This document shows, in pieces, positions 20,259-29,664 of a stretch of DNA of 64,000 nucleotides. The translations under genes and the position numbers were made by a program. Numbering within the stretch: position 1 is the stretch's first letter; each line of letters opens with the position of its first letter. Under the pieces are notes generated by a model. That model did not search any database and was not told the origin of the DNA. It saw only the letters and a list, made by a program, of their open reading frames with translations. This DNA is from Candidatus Saccharimonadota bacterium (lineage in GTDB: Bacteria > Patescibacteriota > Saccharimonadia > Saccharimonadales > Saccharimonadaceae): the NCBI GenBank assembly GCA_028289015.1, contig JAQGHC010000031.1, forward strand, positions 1 through 64,000, given 5' to 3'.

Positions 20259-20672
20259 ATGCAACAGGAACAATACACGCCACGTAATTTCGATCAGCCA
20301 AGCCAGCACTCTGGCACTGTTTTTGAACATAACGATCAGATCGATTTGCATGCTAGCGAGCTTGAGGCTCAGCGTGCTCGCGCTGATATTGACGCTGCGA
20401 CACAGTCACACGAGGAAAAAGCGCAGCAGGGCTTAGAGCATGCACCGTTGTCTCCTCAGGAAGTCGTTAGGACGATTGGACTTAGGGTTGTTTTCGAATT
20501 ACGAAAAGGCTATCAGGATAGATCTCTAAACCTGGAGGATGAAGAATTGGCGCCGACGTCGGAATTATTCAATCCGGAAAATGGTCAACCTGATCAGTAT
20601 TTGGCGAAATCACGGAACACTGCCGATCAGTCAAAAATTTCTTCAAAGGAAGATTTTGATCTAGCCGCATAG
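20259..20672 (+). CDS. Hypothetical protein (137 aa)
   Basis: ORF in line with flanking genes; no recognised domain. Confidence 0.65.
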   Translation: MQQEQYTPRNFDQPSQHSGTVFEHNDQIDLHASELEAQRARADIDAATQSHEEKAQQGLEHAPLSPQEVVRTIGLRVVFELRKGYQDRSLNLEDEELAPTSELFNPENGQPDQYLAKSRNTADQSKISSKEDFDLAA

Positions 20673-20681
20673 TGTAAAATT

Positions 20682-21119
20682 ATGAGTAGCCTATTTAAAA
20701 AAGCACTTCAATTAATAACCGGCGAAAGCGATAGTGACGCCACTACGCTTCGCATGCCTAAAAAGCATCTATTCCGAAATTTCACCGAGCGAGAATTAAT
20801 TCAGCTGGAAAGTGAAATCGGTGCAAAATTATTTGGCCCCGTTCCGCAAGGTTTTCGCCGTGAGTTTTTTTGCCTCGATGAAAACACCTGGATCTGGTAC
20901 GAAGAGGGACCGAACACGAAAACGGGCGAAGTAGAGCAATCAACGACGCGTTATGAAGTCCACGATAACGGCATTTTAAAAGTGCAGGGTGGCTCGCGCT
21001 ATACCTTTATTGAAGGTGCCGAGCTCGATAACTTAGTTATGGCGACGCGTATGTATTACGAGCAAGTGGCTCGCGGAGTTTACAAACGCGACCCTCGTAC
21101 GGGTAAAATGCTAGCGTGA
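20682..21119 (+). CDS. Hypothetical protein (145 aa)
   Basis: ORF MSSLFKKALQLITGESDSD...; no recognised domain. Confidence 0.75.
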   Translation: MSSLFKKALQLITGESDSDATTLRMPKKHLFRNFTERELIQLESEIGAKLFGPVPQGFRREFFCLDENTWIWYEEGPNTKTGEVEQSTTRYEVHDNGILKVQGGSRYTFIEGAELDNLVMATRMYYEQVARGVYKRDPRTGKMLA

Positions 21120-21141
21120 CTTTGCTATACTAGTAAAAGTG

Positions 21142-22296
21142 ATGATTAATGAATTACTCTACTTGGACCATGCTGCCGCGACGCCACTTGACGCACGCGT
21201 TCTTAAGGTAATGCAGCCGTATTATACCGACCAATTCTTCAACCCCTCTAGTCCGTATGTTTTGGCGCTTACGGTTCGGCATGATTACGAAGCAGCAAAG
21301 CAAACCATAGCACAAACGATCGGCGCGAAAGGTGACGAATTAGTGATGACCGCCGGCGCAACGGAATCTATAAATCTTGCGTTCAATAGTATTGGTGGTC
21401 ACGTTGTCACGGCTAATATTGAGCACCATGCGGTGCTAGCCGCCGCGAAACGATACGATCATACGATTATTTCCAGTGACGAAAAAGGTATAGTGTCGGC
21501 CGACGCCGTACGACTAGCTATCCGTGCTGATACTCGCCTAGTAAGTATCGCCTTAGCCAACAATGAGCTTGGCACTATTCAGCCGCTTCGGGATATCGCG
21601 ACTGTTATTCACGACGAACGTGAAAAGCGACGACAAGTCGGCGATACGACGCCAATATACTTACATTCTGACGCGTCGCAAGGTGCAGGTCAGCTTGATA
21701 TCCATGTTTCGCGCTTAGGTGTGGATCTGTTGACGCTGAATGCCGGCAAAGTGTACGGTCCAAAGCAAGTCGGTTTATTATGGGCATCAAGCCACGTCGT
21801 ATTGAATGCACAAATTGTTGGTGGCGGGCAAGAGCGCGGCCTTCGGAGCGGTACTGAAAACGTCGCTGGCGTCGTGGGATTCGCCAAGGCGATGGAGCTT
21901 GCCGATGTGCATAGAAAATATGAATCTGAGCGTTTACGTACATTGCGCGACGAGCTACAGCAAAAGCTAACAACGACCTTCGAGGATGCGGTTGTCTCCG
22001 GATCACAAAAGCGTCGCTTGCCAAGTCATCTGCATATCTCTTTCCCCGGCCTCGATGCTGAGCGTCTTATATTCGCCTTAGAGATGCGCGGCGTTATGGT
22101 GGCAACGGGTAGCGCCTGCGCTGCTAATAAGGGTACTCGTTCGCACGTCCTAACGGCAATTAATTTACCGCCAGAAGTAGCTGATGGCAGCTTGCGCTTA
22201 ACGTTAGGGCATTTATCTACCGAGGAAACGATTGCTAAGGCCGGCGCTATTATCATTGAAGAAATAGTTCGCGAACGAGAGAGATTAACAAAATGA
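21142..22296 (+). CDS. Cysteine desulfurase (NifS/IscS family)
   Basis: YLDHAAATPLDARVLKVMQPYY, TAGATESINLA, HSDASQGAGQL, LTLNAGKVYGPKQVGLLW, GSACAANK. Confidence 0.95.
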   Translation: MINELLYLDHAAATPLDARVLKVMQPYYTDQFFNPSSPYVLALTVRHDYEAAKQTIAQTIGAKGDELVMTAGATESINLAFNSIGGHVVTANIEHHAVLAAAKRYDHTIISSDEKGIVSADAVRLAIRADTRLVSIALANNELGTIQPLRDIATVIHDEREKRRQVGDTTPIYLHSDASQGAGQLDIHVSRLGVDLLTLNAGKVYGPKQVGLLWASSHVVLNAQIVGGGQERGLRSGTENVAGVVGFAKAMELADVHRKYESERLRTLRDELQQKLTTTFEDAVVSGSQKRRLPSHLHISFPGLDAERLIFALEMRGVMVATGSACAANKGTRSHVLTAINLPPEVADGSLRLTLGHLSTEETIAKAGAIIIEEIVRERERLTK

Positions 22297-22895
22297 AAGC
22301 AATTATAACAATTTTCGTTGCCATTATTGTGATCACCGTAGGCTTAACTGTTTATCTGAGCCCTGATGATCTTGCGAAATGCCAAGATTCGCCAGACAAT
22401 ACCCCCTCATGTCAGCCAGTAGATGCGATCGTTGCGATTAGTGGCGGCGATACGTCATCACGTGCAAGAGAGGCGATTGAGTTGTATAAAAAAGGCTGGG
22501 CGCCAAAACTAATCTTCTCGGGTGCTGCTCAGGACAAATCTGGTCCGTCAAATGCAGAAGTAATGCGCGGTGCGGCTATTGATGCGGGCGTACCGGATAA
22601 GGATATTATTACCGAGGACGAGGGAGAGACAACTCGTCAGAATGCCGAGAATACCTTGGATATTTTTCAACAAAACGAAATTTCATCAGTGATATTGGTA
22701 ACCTCTGGCTATCACCAACGCCGTTCAAGCCTGGAATTTAACAAACGGTCGGAAGGATTAGTAAATGTTCGAAACCATCCTGTTGCAATTGACAGGCAGT
22801 GGTCTAGCTTGTGGTGGTTAACGCCTACGGGTTGGTATTTGGCGACAGGGGAATTCGTTAAGATCATCTTATTTTACATAGGTGGTACCCGATGA
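22293..22895 (+). CDS. YdcF-like DUF218 family membrane protein
   Basis: DAIVAISGG, RAREAIELYKKGWAPKLIFSG, ITEDEGETTRQNAENT, VILVTSGYHQRRS. Confidence 0.88.
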   Translation: MKAIITIFVAIIVITVGLTVYLSPDDLAKCQDSPDNTPSCQPVDAIVAISGGDTSSRAREAIELYKKGWAPKLIFSGAAQDKSGPSNAEVMRGAAIDAGVPDKDIITEDEGETTRQNAENTLDIFQQNEISSVILVTSGYHQRRSSLEFNKRSEGLVNVRNHPVAIDRQWSSLWWLTPTGWYLATGEFVKIILFYIGGTR

Positions 22896-23929
22896 CAAAA
22901 GTATACGTTGGAATGAGTGGTGGTGTTGACAGCAGTTTAACTGCGGCTTTGCTGAAAGAACAAGGTTATGATGTGACCGGTGTCTACATGAAGAACTGGA
23001 CAAAGGACTTACCTGGCATGAAATGCCCATGGGCGGATGATTTGGCTGACGCGAAGCGTGTTGCCGTGCAGCTAGGGATTGATTTTAAAGTTTTTGACTT
23101 CGAGAATGAATACAAGCATAAAGTCGTTGATTATATGATTGATGAATACAAGGCCGGACGGACGCCAAACCCCGACATTATGTGTAACCAGGAAGTGAAG
23201 TTTAAGATTTTTCTTGAAACTGCCCTTGAAGACGGCGCAGATTTGATCGCAACCGGTCATTATGCGCGGGCTGAAGACGGCGTATTGAAAATGGCAACCG
23301 ACACCAACAAAGATCAGACGTATTTCCTCTACCGCGTGACAGGTGCCGCACTTAAAAAAACCTTATTCCCACTTGGTGAATACACAAAGCCGACTGTGCG
23401 CGATATGGCGAAAGCGCGTGGATTGTTTACTGCGGGTAAAAAGGATTCGCAAGGTATCTGTTTTGTTGGAAAAGTTGGCATCCGTGAATTTTTGTCGCAA
23501 TACGTCGAACAAGTTCCTGGTGAAATTATCGATAAAAAATCTGGTAAAACATTAGGACATCACGACGGCGCAATTTTTTACACACTTGGCCAGCGTCACG
23601 GACTCGATCTGGGCGGGGGGTTGCCGTACTATGTCGTCGGGAAGGACATGGGTAAAAACGAAGTTTACGTCACGACGGATCTGAATGATGAAACGCTATG
23701 GAAAGACACAGTCCAGCTTAAGGCGGTTCATTGGATCAACGATGCGCCGGCTGCTGGCGTGTATACAATTCGCATTCGCCACCGTGCAACGCTAACGAAC
23801 GCAGACTTGTCGTTCGATGAATCACGCGCCAAACTAACGATCCATGATCAACAGCGGGCAATTGCTAGCGGTCAATCGGTTGTTATCTATCGCGACGACG
23901 TCTGTCTTGGTGGCGGAATCGTCCTGTAA
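22892..23929 (+). CDS. mnmA: tRNA-specific 2-thiouridylase
   Basis: VYVGMSGGVDSSLTAALLKEQGYDVTGVYMKNW, TPNPDIMCNQEVKFKIFL, ATGHYAR, KKDSQGICFVGK. Confidence 0.97.
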   Translation: MTKVYVGMSGGVDSSLTAALLKEQGYDVTGVYMKNWTKDLPGMKCPWADDLADAKRVAVQLGIDFKVFDFENEYKHKVVDYMIDEYKAGRTPNPDIMCNQEVKFKIFLETALEDGADLIATGHYARAEDGVLKMATDTNKDQTYFLYRVTGAALKKTLFPLGEYTKPTVRDMAKARGLFTAGKKDSQGICFVGKVGIREFLSQYVEQVPGEIIDKKSGKTLGHHDGAIFYTLGQRHGLDLGGGLPYYVVGKDMGKNEVYVTTDLNDETLWKDTVQLKAVHWINDAPAAGVYTIRIRHRATLTNADLSFDESRAKLTIHDQQRAIASGQSVVIYRDDVCLGGGIVL

Positions 23930-23999
23930 TTTAATTCACTGAATATTTTACTAAAGTCCGTCATAGTTAACTTACGCGAACTAATAAAAGGAGGTGTAC

Positions 24000-24185
24000 A
24001 TGGGTTTATTTGACGATACAAAAAAGAAAGCTGAAGATGCAAAAGATGGCCTCGACGAAAAGATGAATAATGTAGAGAACAAGTTACACGAAGAAAAGGG
24101 CAAAGCAGAGGGCGATCGAGAACAGTCTGAAGCAAACGGGCGAAATGATGAACCGGAGTATGAGAATGAGGAAAAAATAGTCTAG
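24000..24185 (+). CDS. Small charged helical protein (CsbD-like character)
   Basis: Strong SD AAGGAGGTGT just before ATG 24000; MGLFDDTKKKAEDAKDGLDEKMNNVENKLHEEKGKAEGDREQ. Confidence 0.75.
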   Translation: MGLFDDTKKKAEDAKDGLDEKMNNVENKLHEEKGKAEGDREQSEANGRNDEPEYENEEKIV

Positions 24186-24217
24186 CCTATAGCTATAAAA
24201 GCAGATGAAAATTTATT

Positions 24218-24246
24218 GCGCAACCGGTATGGCGGTTGCGCTTTTT
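24218..24246 (+). terminator. Intrinsic terminator
   Basis: GCGCAACCG-gtatgg-CGGTTGCGC-TTTTT. Confidence 0.9.
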
Positions 24247-24347
24247 ACCAACGCCAAATCAAAACTACTCGCGAGATCTATCAGCTAGACAACGGCGCAT
24301 ACTTTACTAAATGCTGACAGGCTTCTCATCTGTTATAATGGATGTAT

Positions 24348-26225
24348 ATGAACGCTCAACAAATTCGCAACGCTTACTTACAATTCTTTAAAGATCGTCA
24401 ACATGCGGTTATTCCTCGTGCGCCTTTAATGCTAAAGGATGATCCAACGACATTATTTACTGGTAGTGGAATGCAGCCATTGCTGCCGTATCTTTTAGGT
24501 AACGAGCACCCTGCCGGCGTTCGTTTGACCGACAGTCAGACATGTCTTCGCGCACAGGATATCGAAGACGTCGGCGACAATCGTCATACGACTTTCTTTG
24601 AGATGTTGGGCAACTGGTCTATGGGTGATTATTTTAAGGAGCAGCAGATTCGTTGGTTTTTTGAATTTCTTACTGATGTTGTCGGTTTGGATCCAAACAA
24701 GATTTACGTAACCTGTTTTATCGGCGATGAAGCGCACGGCATTCCGCGTGACGACGAAGCAGCGAGTATCTGGCAACAAGTGTTTGCCGAAAAAGGTATC
24801 GATAATAAAATTGTCGAACTTGGTAGCGCTGAAAACGGCGACAAGCTAGGCACGCAAGGCGGGCGTATTTTCTTTTACGATGACGGCGAAAACTGGTGGT
24901 CTCGTGGTGGCGGTCTAGATAAAACACCGATCGGTGACCCATGCGGTCCTGATAGCGAAGTGTTTTACGACTTTGGTCCGCAAAATCATGCCCCAGGATA
25001 TGGCTTGGCGCATCCTGCCAGTGATAGCGGCCAGTTTATGGAAATCGGCAACCAAGTCTTTATGCAGTACCGTCGATTAGATGACGGCAGCTTCGAACCG
25101 CTTGCTCGCAAGAACGTTGACTTTGGCGGTGGCATGGAGCGTATTGCGGCGGCACAAATTGATAGTCCTGACGTATTCCGCATTAGCGTACTATGGCCAA
25201 TTGTTGAAAAGCTCCAGACGCTTAGTGGTAAAAAGTACGAAAGCCATACCAAAAGTATGCGCGTGATTGCCGACCACCTTCGTGCGGCGACCTTCCTTGC
25301 TGTCGATGGTGTTGTGCCAGCAAATAAAGAGCAGGGCTATGTCATGCGCCGTTTGTTGCGACGCGCGATTCGTTTTGCATTCGATCTGGGTATCCAGCAG
25401 AATTTTTTTGAATCAATTGTTCCGGTGATTACTGATCTATATCATGATGACTACCCAGAAGTTGCCGCCAAACGCGACGAAGTCGTGACAATCCTCGCCA
25501 AGGAAGAGAAAGTCTTCCGCCAGACACTCCGTAAGGGCCTAAAACAACTAGAAAAATATGCGGTGGACGGTTTGACCGGCAGTGAACTATTTACGTTGTA
25601 CGACACCTACGGTTTTCCTGTCGAGTTATCAACTGAAGAGGCGTACAAGCAAGAGATAACTCTTTCAATGAACTGGCGTCAAGAATTTGACGACAAAATG
25701 TTAGAGCAGCGTACCCGTTCGCAAACTGCCGCAAAAGGTACCTTCAAGGGTGGTCTTGGTGGACAGACAATGCAACACATGAAATATCATACCGCGACAC
25801 ACCTGATGTATGCGGCATTAAAGCAAGTTGTAGGTGATCACGTTACTCAGCACGGTAGTAATATTACCGAAGAACGGCTTCGTTTCGACTTTAACAATGA
25901 TGAAAAGGTTACCCGTGAACAGTTGGACGAAGTGGAGCGAATCGTCAACGAGCAAATTGCCGCCGACCTGCCAGTTTCTTTCCATGAGTATCCAACCGAC
26001 GAAGCGTTTAATATGGGCGCAATCGGCGCATTCGGTGACAAATACGGCGACACGGTAAAAGTCTATCAAATGGGCGAAGGCGACCAGCGCTTCAGTTTTG
26101 AAATTTGTGGCGGTCCCCACGTTGATCATACGGCGCAATTAGCCGAAGGTGGTAAAACGTTTAAAATCACTAAAGAAGAATCAAGCTCGGCTGGCATTCG
26201 CCGCGTCAAAGCAATTTTAGCGTAA
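24348..26225 (+). CDS. alaS: Alanyl-tRNA synthetase, short form (catalytic + editing domains)
   Basis: RNAYLQFFKDRQHAVIPRAPL, FTGSGMQPLLPYLLG, GFPVELSTEEA, HTATHLMYAAL, CGGPHVDHTAQL; ends about 20 aa after the CGGPHV motif. Start placed at ATG 24348, 8 nt after TATAAT. Confidence 0.95.
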   Translation: MNAQQIRNAYLQFFKDRQHAVIPRAPLMLKDDPTTLFTGSGMQPLLPYLLGNEHPAGVRLTDSQTCLRAQDIEDVGDNRHTTFFEMLGNWSMGDYFKEQQIRWFFEFLTDVVGLDPNKIYVTCFIGDEAHGIPRDDEAASIWQQVFAEKGIDNKIVELGSAENGDKLGTQGGRIFFYDDGENWWSRGGGLDKTPIGDPCGPDSEVFYDFGPQNHAPGYGLAHPASDSGQFMEIGNQVFMQYRRLDDGSFEPLARKNVDFGGGMERIAAAQIDSPDVFRISVLWPIVEKLQTLSGKKYESHTKSMRVIADHLRAATFLAVDGVVPANKEQGYVMRRLLRRAIRFAFDLGIQQNFFESIVPVITDLYHDDYPEVAAKRDEVVTILAKEEKVFRQTLRKGLKQLEKYAVDGLTGSELFTLYDTYGFPVELSTEEAYKQEITLSMNWRQEFDDKMLEQRTRSQTAAKGTFKGGLGGQTMQHMKYHTATHLMYAALKQVVGDHVTQHGSNITEERLRFDFNNDEKVTREQLDEVERIVNEQIAADLPVSFHEYPTDEAFNMGAIGAFGDKYGDTVKVYQMGEGDQRFSFEICGGPHVDHTAQLAEGGKTFKITKEESSSAGIRRVKAILA

Positions 26226-26349
26226 GCAAACTGTCTACATTTTGCAGTGTCGTCATCGGATGTGTCTGCTATTTGTAGCGAAATGCGGTAAATAATACCT
26301 GCGATACTTTGGTAGCATAAGGGTCTTTGAGGTATAATGAGTATTAATC

Positions 26350-27615
26350 ATGGTATTTGAAAATATTCTTCGCAAGTCAAACAAACAACCAGACAGTGAC
26401 TACGTTGTTGCTCTCGACATAGGAACTGAATTTGTTAAGGCGCTCATTGCTAAAATAAATGACGATAACTTAGAAATTATTGGTGTTGGACGCGCCCGTC
26501 AAGATGTCAGCGATATGCATAGCGGGGCGATCGCGGATATCTCGGGGGTTGTTCGTAATTGCGAAGAGGCGTTGTCTGCAGCCGAAGAGCAGGCGGGATT
26601 GCAAGCAAAGCGCGTCGTTATCGGTATTGCCGGTGAACTTGTAAAGGGTGTAACAAACACGATCCGCTACCGCCGACCTCAGCCGGATCGACCTTTGGAT
26701 GTTGCTGAAATGGAATTTATCATTGAAAAGGTCCAAGAACGTGCCCAAGCCAAAGCGCAAAAACAAATCGCGCTTGAAACGGGCAATGAGGACGTCGAGG
26801 TTAAGCTAGTGAATAGCGCGCTTGTGACTATTCATATTGACGGATACAAAGTCAGTAACCCAATTGGATTTCAGGGCAAGGACATTGCGGTGCAGATATA
26901 TACCGCATTCGCCCCTATGGTGCACATCGGTGCTCTTGAGCGCGTCGCAGACGAATTGGCGCTTGAATTAGTCGCTGTTGCCGCTGAACCGTTCGCCGTT
27001 AGCCGTGCTGTCCTCGGCACTGACACCAGTAGTAATATTACCGCTATTCTCGTCGATGTCGGTGGTGGCACGACAGATATTGCTGTCGTTAATGATGGTG
27101 GCGTTGAAGGCACGAAGATGTTTGGCATTGGTGGCCGTAGCTTTACACGGACGATCGCCAGTGAAATGGACCTTAATTACAGCGACGCCGAAAAACTTAA
27201 AGTCAATATAGATAGTCCACAAGTTAAAGTCAGCGTAGCTAAAGATGCAAATGCTGCTATCGAGAAGACTTTAAATGTGTGGATTGCTGGCGTAGAGTTA
27301 GCGCTCGATGACTTTGAATCCGTCGATCACTTGCCAAATCGTATTTTATTATGCGGCGGTGGTGCCAGCCTGACAAAGCTAGTTGATGCGCTATCAAAGC
27401 GCGAATGGTATAAAGAATTACCGTTCACTAAGCGACCAACAGTTCAACATATCGCTCCATCAGAAGTGGCGGGTATCACTGATACGACAGGGGACGTTAA
27501 CGACCATACCTTTATCACTGCCATGGGATTGCTACGTGTCGGCTATGATACAATTGTAGGCAGTAGTGACGCTGATACGATCAAAGATAAACTAAATCGG
27601 ATCTTACGAATATAA
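26350..27615 (+). CDS. FtsA/PilM-like actin-fold ATPase
   Basis: YVVALDIGTEFVKALIAKI, SHS2-like middle region, ILVDVGGGTTDIAVVNDGGVEGTKMFGIGGRSFTRTIA, ILLCGGGASLTKL. Confidence 0.88.
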   Translation: MVFENILRKSNKQPDSDYVVALDIGTEFVKALIAKINDDNLEIIGVGRARQDVSDMHSGAIADISGVVRNCEEALSAAEEQAGLQAKRVVIGIAGELVKGVTNTIRYRRPQPDRPLDVAEMEFIIEKVQERAQAKAQKQIALETGNEDVEVKLVNSALVTIHIDGYKVSNPIGFQGKDIAVQIYTAFAPMVHIGALERVADELALELVAVAAEPFAVSRAVLGTDTSSNITAILVDVGGGTTDIAVVNDGGVEGTKMFGIGGRSFTRTIASEMDLNYSDAEKLKVNIDSPQVKVSVAKDANAAIEKTLNVWIAGVELALDDFESVDHLPNRILLCGGGASLTKLVDALSKREWYKELPFTKRPTVQHIAPSEVAGITDTTGDVNDHTFITAMGLLRVGYDTIVGSSDADTIKDKLNRILRI

Positions 27616-27617
27616 AC

Positions 27618-29270
27618 ATGAATAAAGACGTTATATACATAGATGTAGAAGATGACATCACCGCAATAATCGGTAAAGTTAAAGATGCCAAGCAAAAAGT
27701 TGTTGCTTTGGTGCCGCCGAAACGCATCGGCATACTACAAAGCACGGTAAATCTTCGCCTGTTGGCGCGTGCGGCTAGCCAGGCTGACAAGCATTTAGTT
27801 ATTATCAGCAATAATCCGGCTCTTATCGCCCTTTCGGCCGCAGCAAAGCTGCCCGTTGCGAAAAATCTTCAAAGTAAGCCTGAAATGGCTGAAATTGCAG
27901 CGTTAGATATCGACGATGGTGAAGACGTTATTGACGGTGCACAGTTGCCCGTGGGCGAACTTGCACGAACCGCGGATGCAAAGCCGCCACAAGTTGTAGC
28001 CGTAAACAATCCTGCTATCGACAATGCGATTGATGAGAACGTGGCCGAAGATATGCCAGGACGCGCACTGCCACCTGCGCCAGGTCAACTGCCAGGAAAA
28101 GCACGGACAAAGAGTGGTATCAAGGTGCCTAATTTTAATGATTTCCGTAAAAAATTGTTACTCATTATCGCTGCCGGTGTCTTACTGATCGCATTCTTAG
28201 TCTGGAGCGTCTTTTTTGCTCCACGTGCGACTGTGCAAATTACCGCACGTACGTCCGATTCGTCGGTTAACAACAATGTGACGCTGGGCGATAATCTAAA
28301 AACCGACCTGACTGCCAATACGGTAAGGGTTGCCACGCAACAGGTTAAAAAAGCAACGTCAGTAGAGTTTGATGCGACGGGGTCTAAAGATATTGGCGAA
28401 AAAGCAACCGGAACCGTTGTTTTCTCGACAGAGTCAATTAGCGCGCTAGGTAAAACAATCCCTGCCGGTACAGTCCTGGCATCAACGAGCGGCATGACAT
28501 ATGTCACTAATGCTAGCGTTACTATGACTATCGAAAACTACAAAGGTGCGACGACTGTCGTTACTGCAGAAGCACGCGGCGCGAAAGCGAACGGTGCGAG
28601 CGGAGTGGTTACCGGTGCGCCATCTGGCATTAATGCTTCTTTACAAGGCGCCACAACTGGTGGTACTGACAAGACTATTACTATAGTAACGGCCGAAGAT
28701 ATCCAAAAAGCGACAGAGCAATTAAAAGCTCAAGACGTGGAAGCGATTAAGAAAGAGCTTAGCACTACGCTTGGTAAAGATGTCATTATCGTCGAACAGA
28801 CATTCAAGGCATCTGACGGCGCGCCTGTGTCCGTGCCAGGTGTTGATCAGGAAGTGGCTACTAATATTAAACCAAAGCTAACGAGTGAAGTAACGTACAG
28901 CCTTAGTGCTGTAGATAAAAATGAATTAAACGACTATCTGGATGCTCATTTTACAAAGCAGCTAGAAGGTATCAAGGATCAGCGTACTTATGATAACGGC
29001 GCCGATAAAGTCACTTTTACGAACGTTAACGCTGTCGAATCTGGGTTTACGGCAAGTATCGTTGCAACAGCAAAAATTGGACCAAAGGTTGAGGATTCTG
29101 TCATCAAAAACATATCTAAGGGCAAGCGTTATGGTGAGATTCAATCAAGTATCGAAGCGATTCAAGGTGTCGACACAGTCGACGTTAAATTCTGGCCATT
29201 CTGGGTAAATGCTGCACCTAGTGACATTAAAAAGATTAATGTAGAGTTTAGATTGCATGAGTCAAAATAA
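27618..29270 (+). CDS. Single-pass membrane protein with a baseplate-J-like extracytoplasmic region
   Basis: 550-aa ORF 3 nt after the ATPase gene; TM KLLLIIAAGVLLIAFLVWSVFFAPRATVQITART followed by beta-rich modules. Confidence 0.65.
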   Translation: MNKDVIYIDVEDDITAIIGKVKDAKQKVVALVPPKRIGILQSTVNLRLLARAASQADKHLVIISNNPALIALSAAAKLPVAKNLQSKPEMAEIAALDIDDGEDVIDGAQLPVGELARTADAKPPQVVAVNNPAIDNAIDENVAEDMPGRALPPAPGQLPGKARTKSGIKVPNFNDFRKKLLLIIAAGVLLIAFLVWSVFFAPRATVQITARTSDSSVNNNVTLGDNLKTDLTANTVRVATQQVKKATSVEFDATGSKDIGEKATGTVVFSTESISALGKTIPAGTVLASTSGMTYVTNASVTMTIENYKGATTVVTAEARGAKANGASGVVTGAPSGINASLQGATTGGTDKTITIVTAEDIQKATEQLKAQDVEAIKKELSTTLGKDVIIVEQTFKASDGAPVSVPGVDQEVATNIKPKLTSEVTYSLSAVDKNELNDYLDAHFTKQLEGIKDQRTYDNGADKVTFTNVNAVESGFTASIVATAKIGPKVEDSVIKNISKGKRYGEIQSSIEAIQGVDTVDVKFWPFWVNAAPSDIKKINVEFRLHESK

Positions 29271-29664
29271 ATCATATATCGCTTTGGATGTAGGTGAAAA
29301 AAGGATCGGTGTCGCGGTCGGTGACAGCGGAGTGCGTATTGCGATTCCATTTGATACGATCGAAACGGATGGCACTGAAATTGAGCGCATAGCTCATGTT
29401 ATTATTGAGGAAAAGGTTGATGTTGTCGTTGTGGGGTATCCACGCAATCAATCAGGAGAACCGACTGCTCAAACCGCCTACGTTGAAACTTTTGCTAAAC
29501 AGTTAACAAATATTGCTCCCAACTTGGTATTTCAAGACGAATCGTTAACGAGCATTTTAGCCGAACAGCGACTTCAATCGCATAAAAAACCCTACGTAAA
29601 AGGCGATATCGACGCATTAGCTGCGGCGATGATTCTCCAAGATTATATGGAGCAACGCTTATGA
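29257..29664 (+). CDS. ruvX: YqgF-family Holliday junction resolvase
   Basis: YIALDVGEKRIGVAVGDS, VVVGYPRNQSGEPTAQT, FQDESLTSILAEQRL, DIDALAAAMILQDYME. Confidence 0.94.
   Translation: MSQNKSYIALDVGEKRIGVAVGDSGVRIAIPFDTIETDGTEIERIAHVIIEEKVDVVVVGYPRNQSGEPTAQTAYVETFAKQLTNIAPNLVFQDESLTSILAEQRLQSHKKPYVKGDIDALAAAMILQDYMEQRL

Noticed and set aside
27618-29270. Prophage or contractile-injection baseplate gene
   Set aside because: Only a baseplate-J-like resemblance; no sheath, tube or tail genes nearby.
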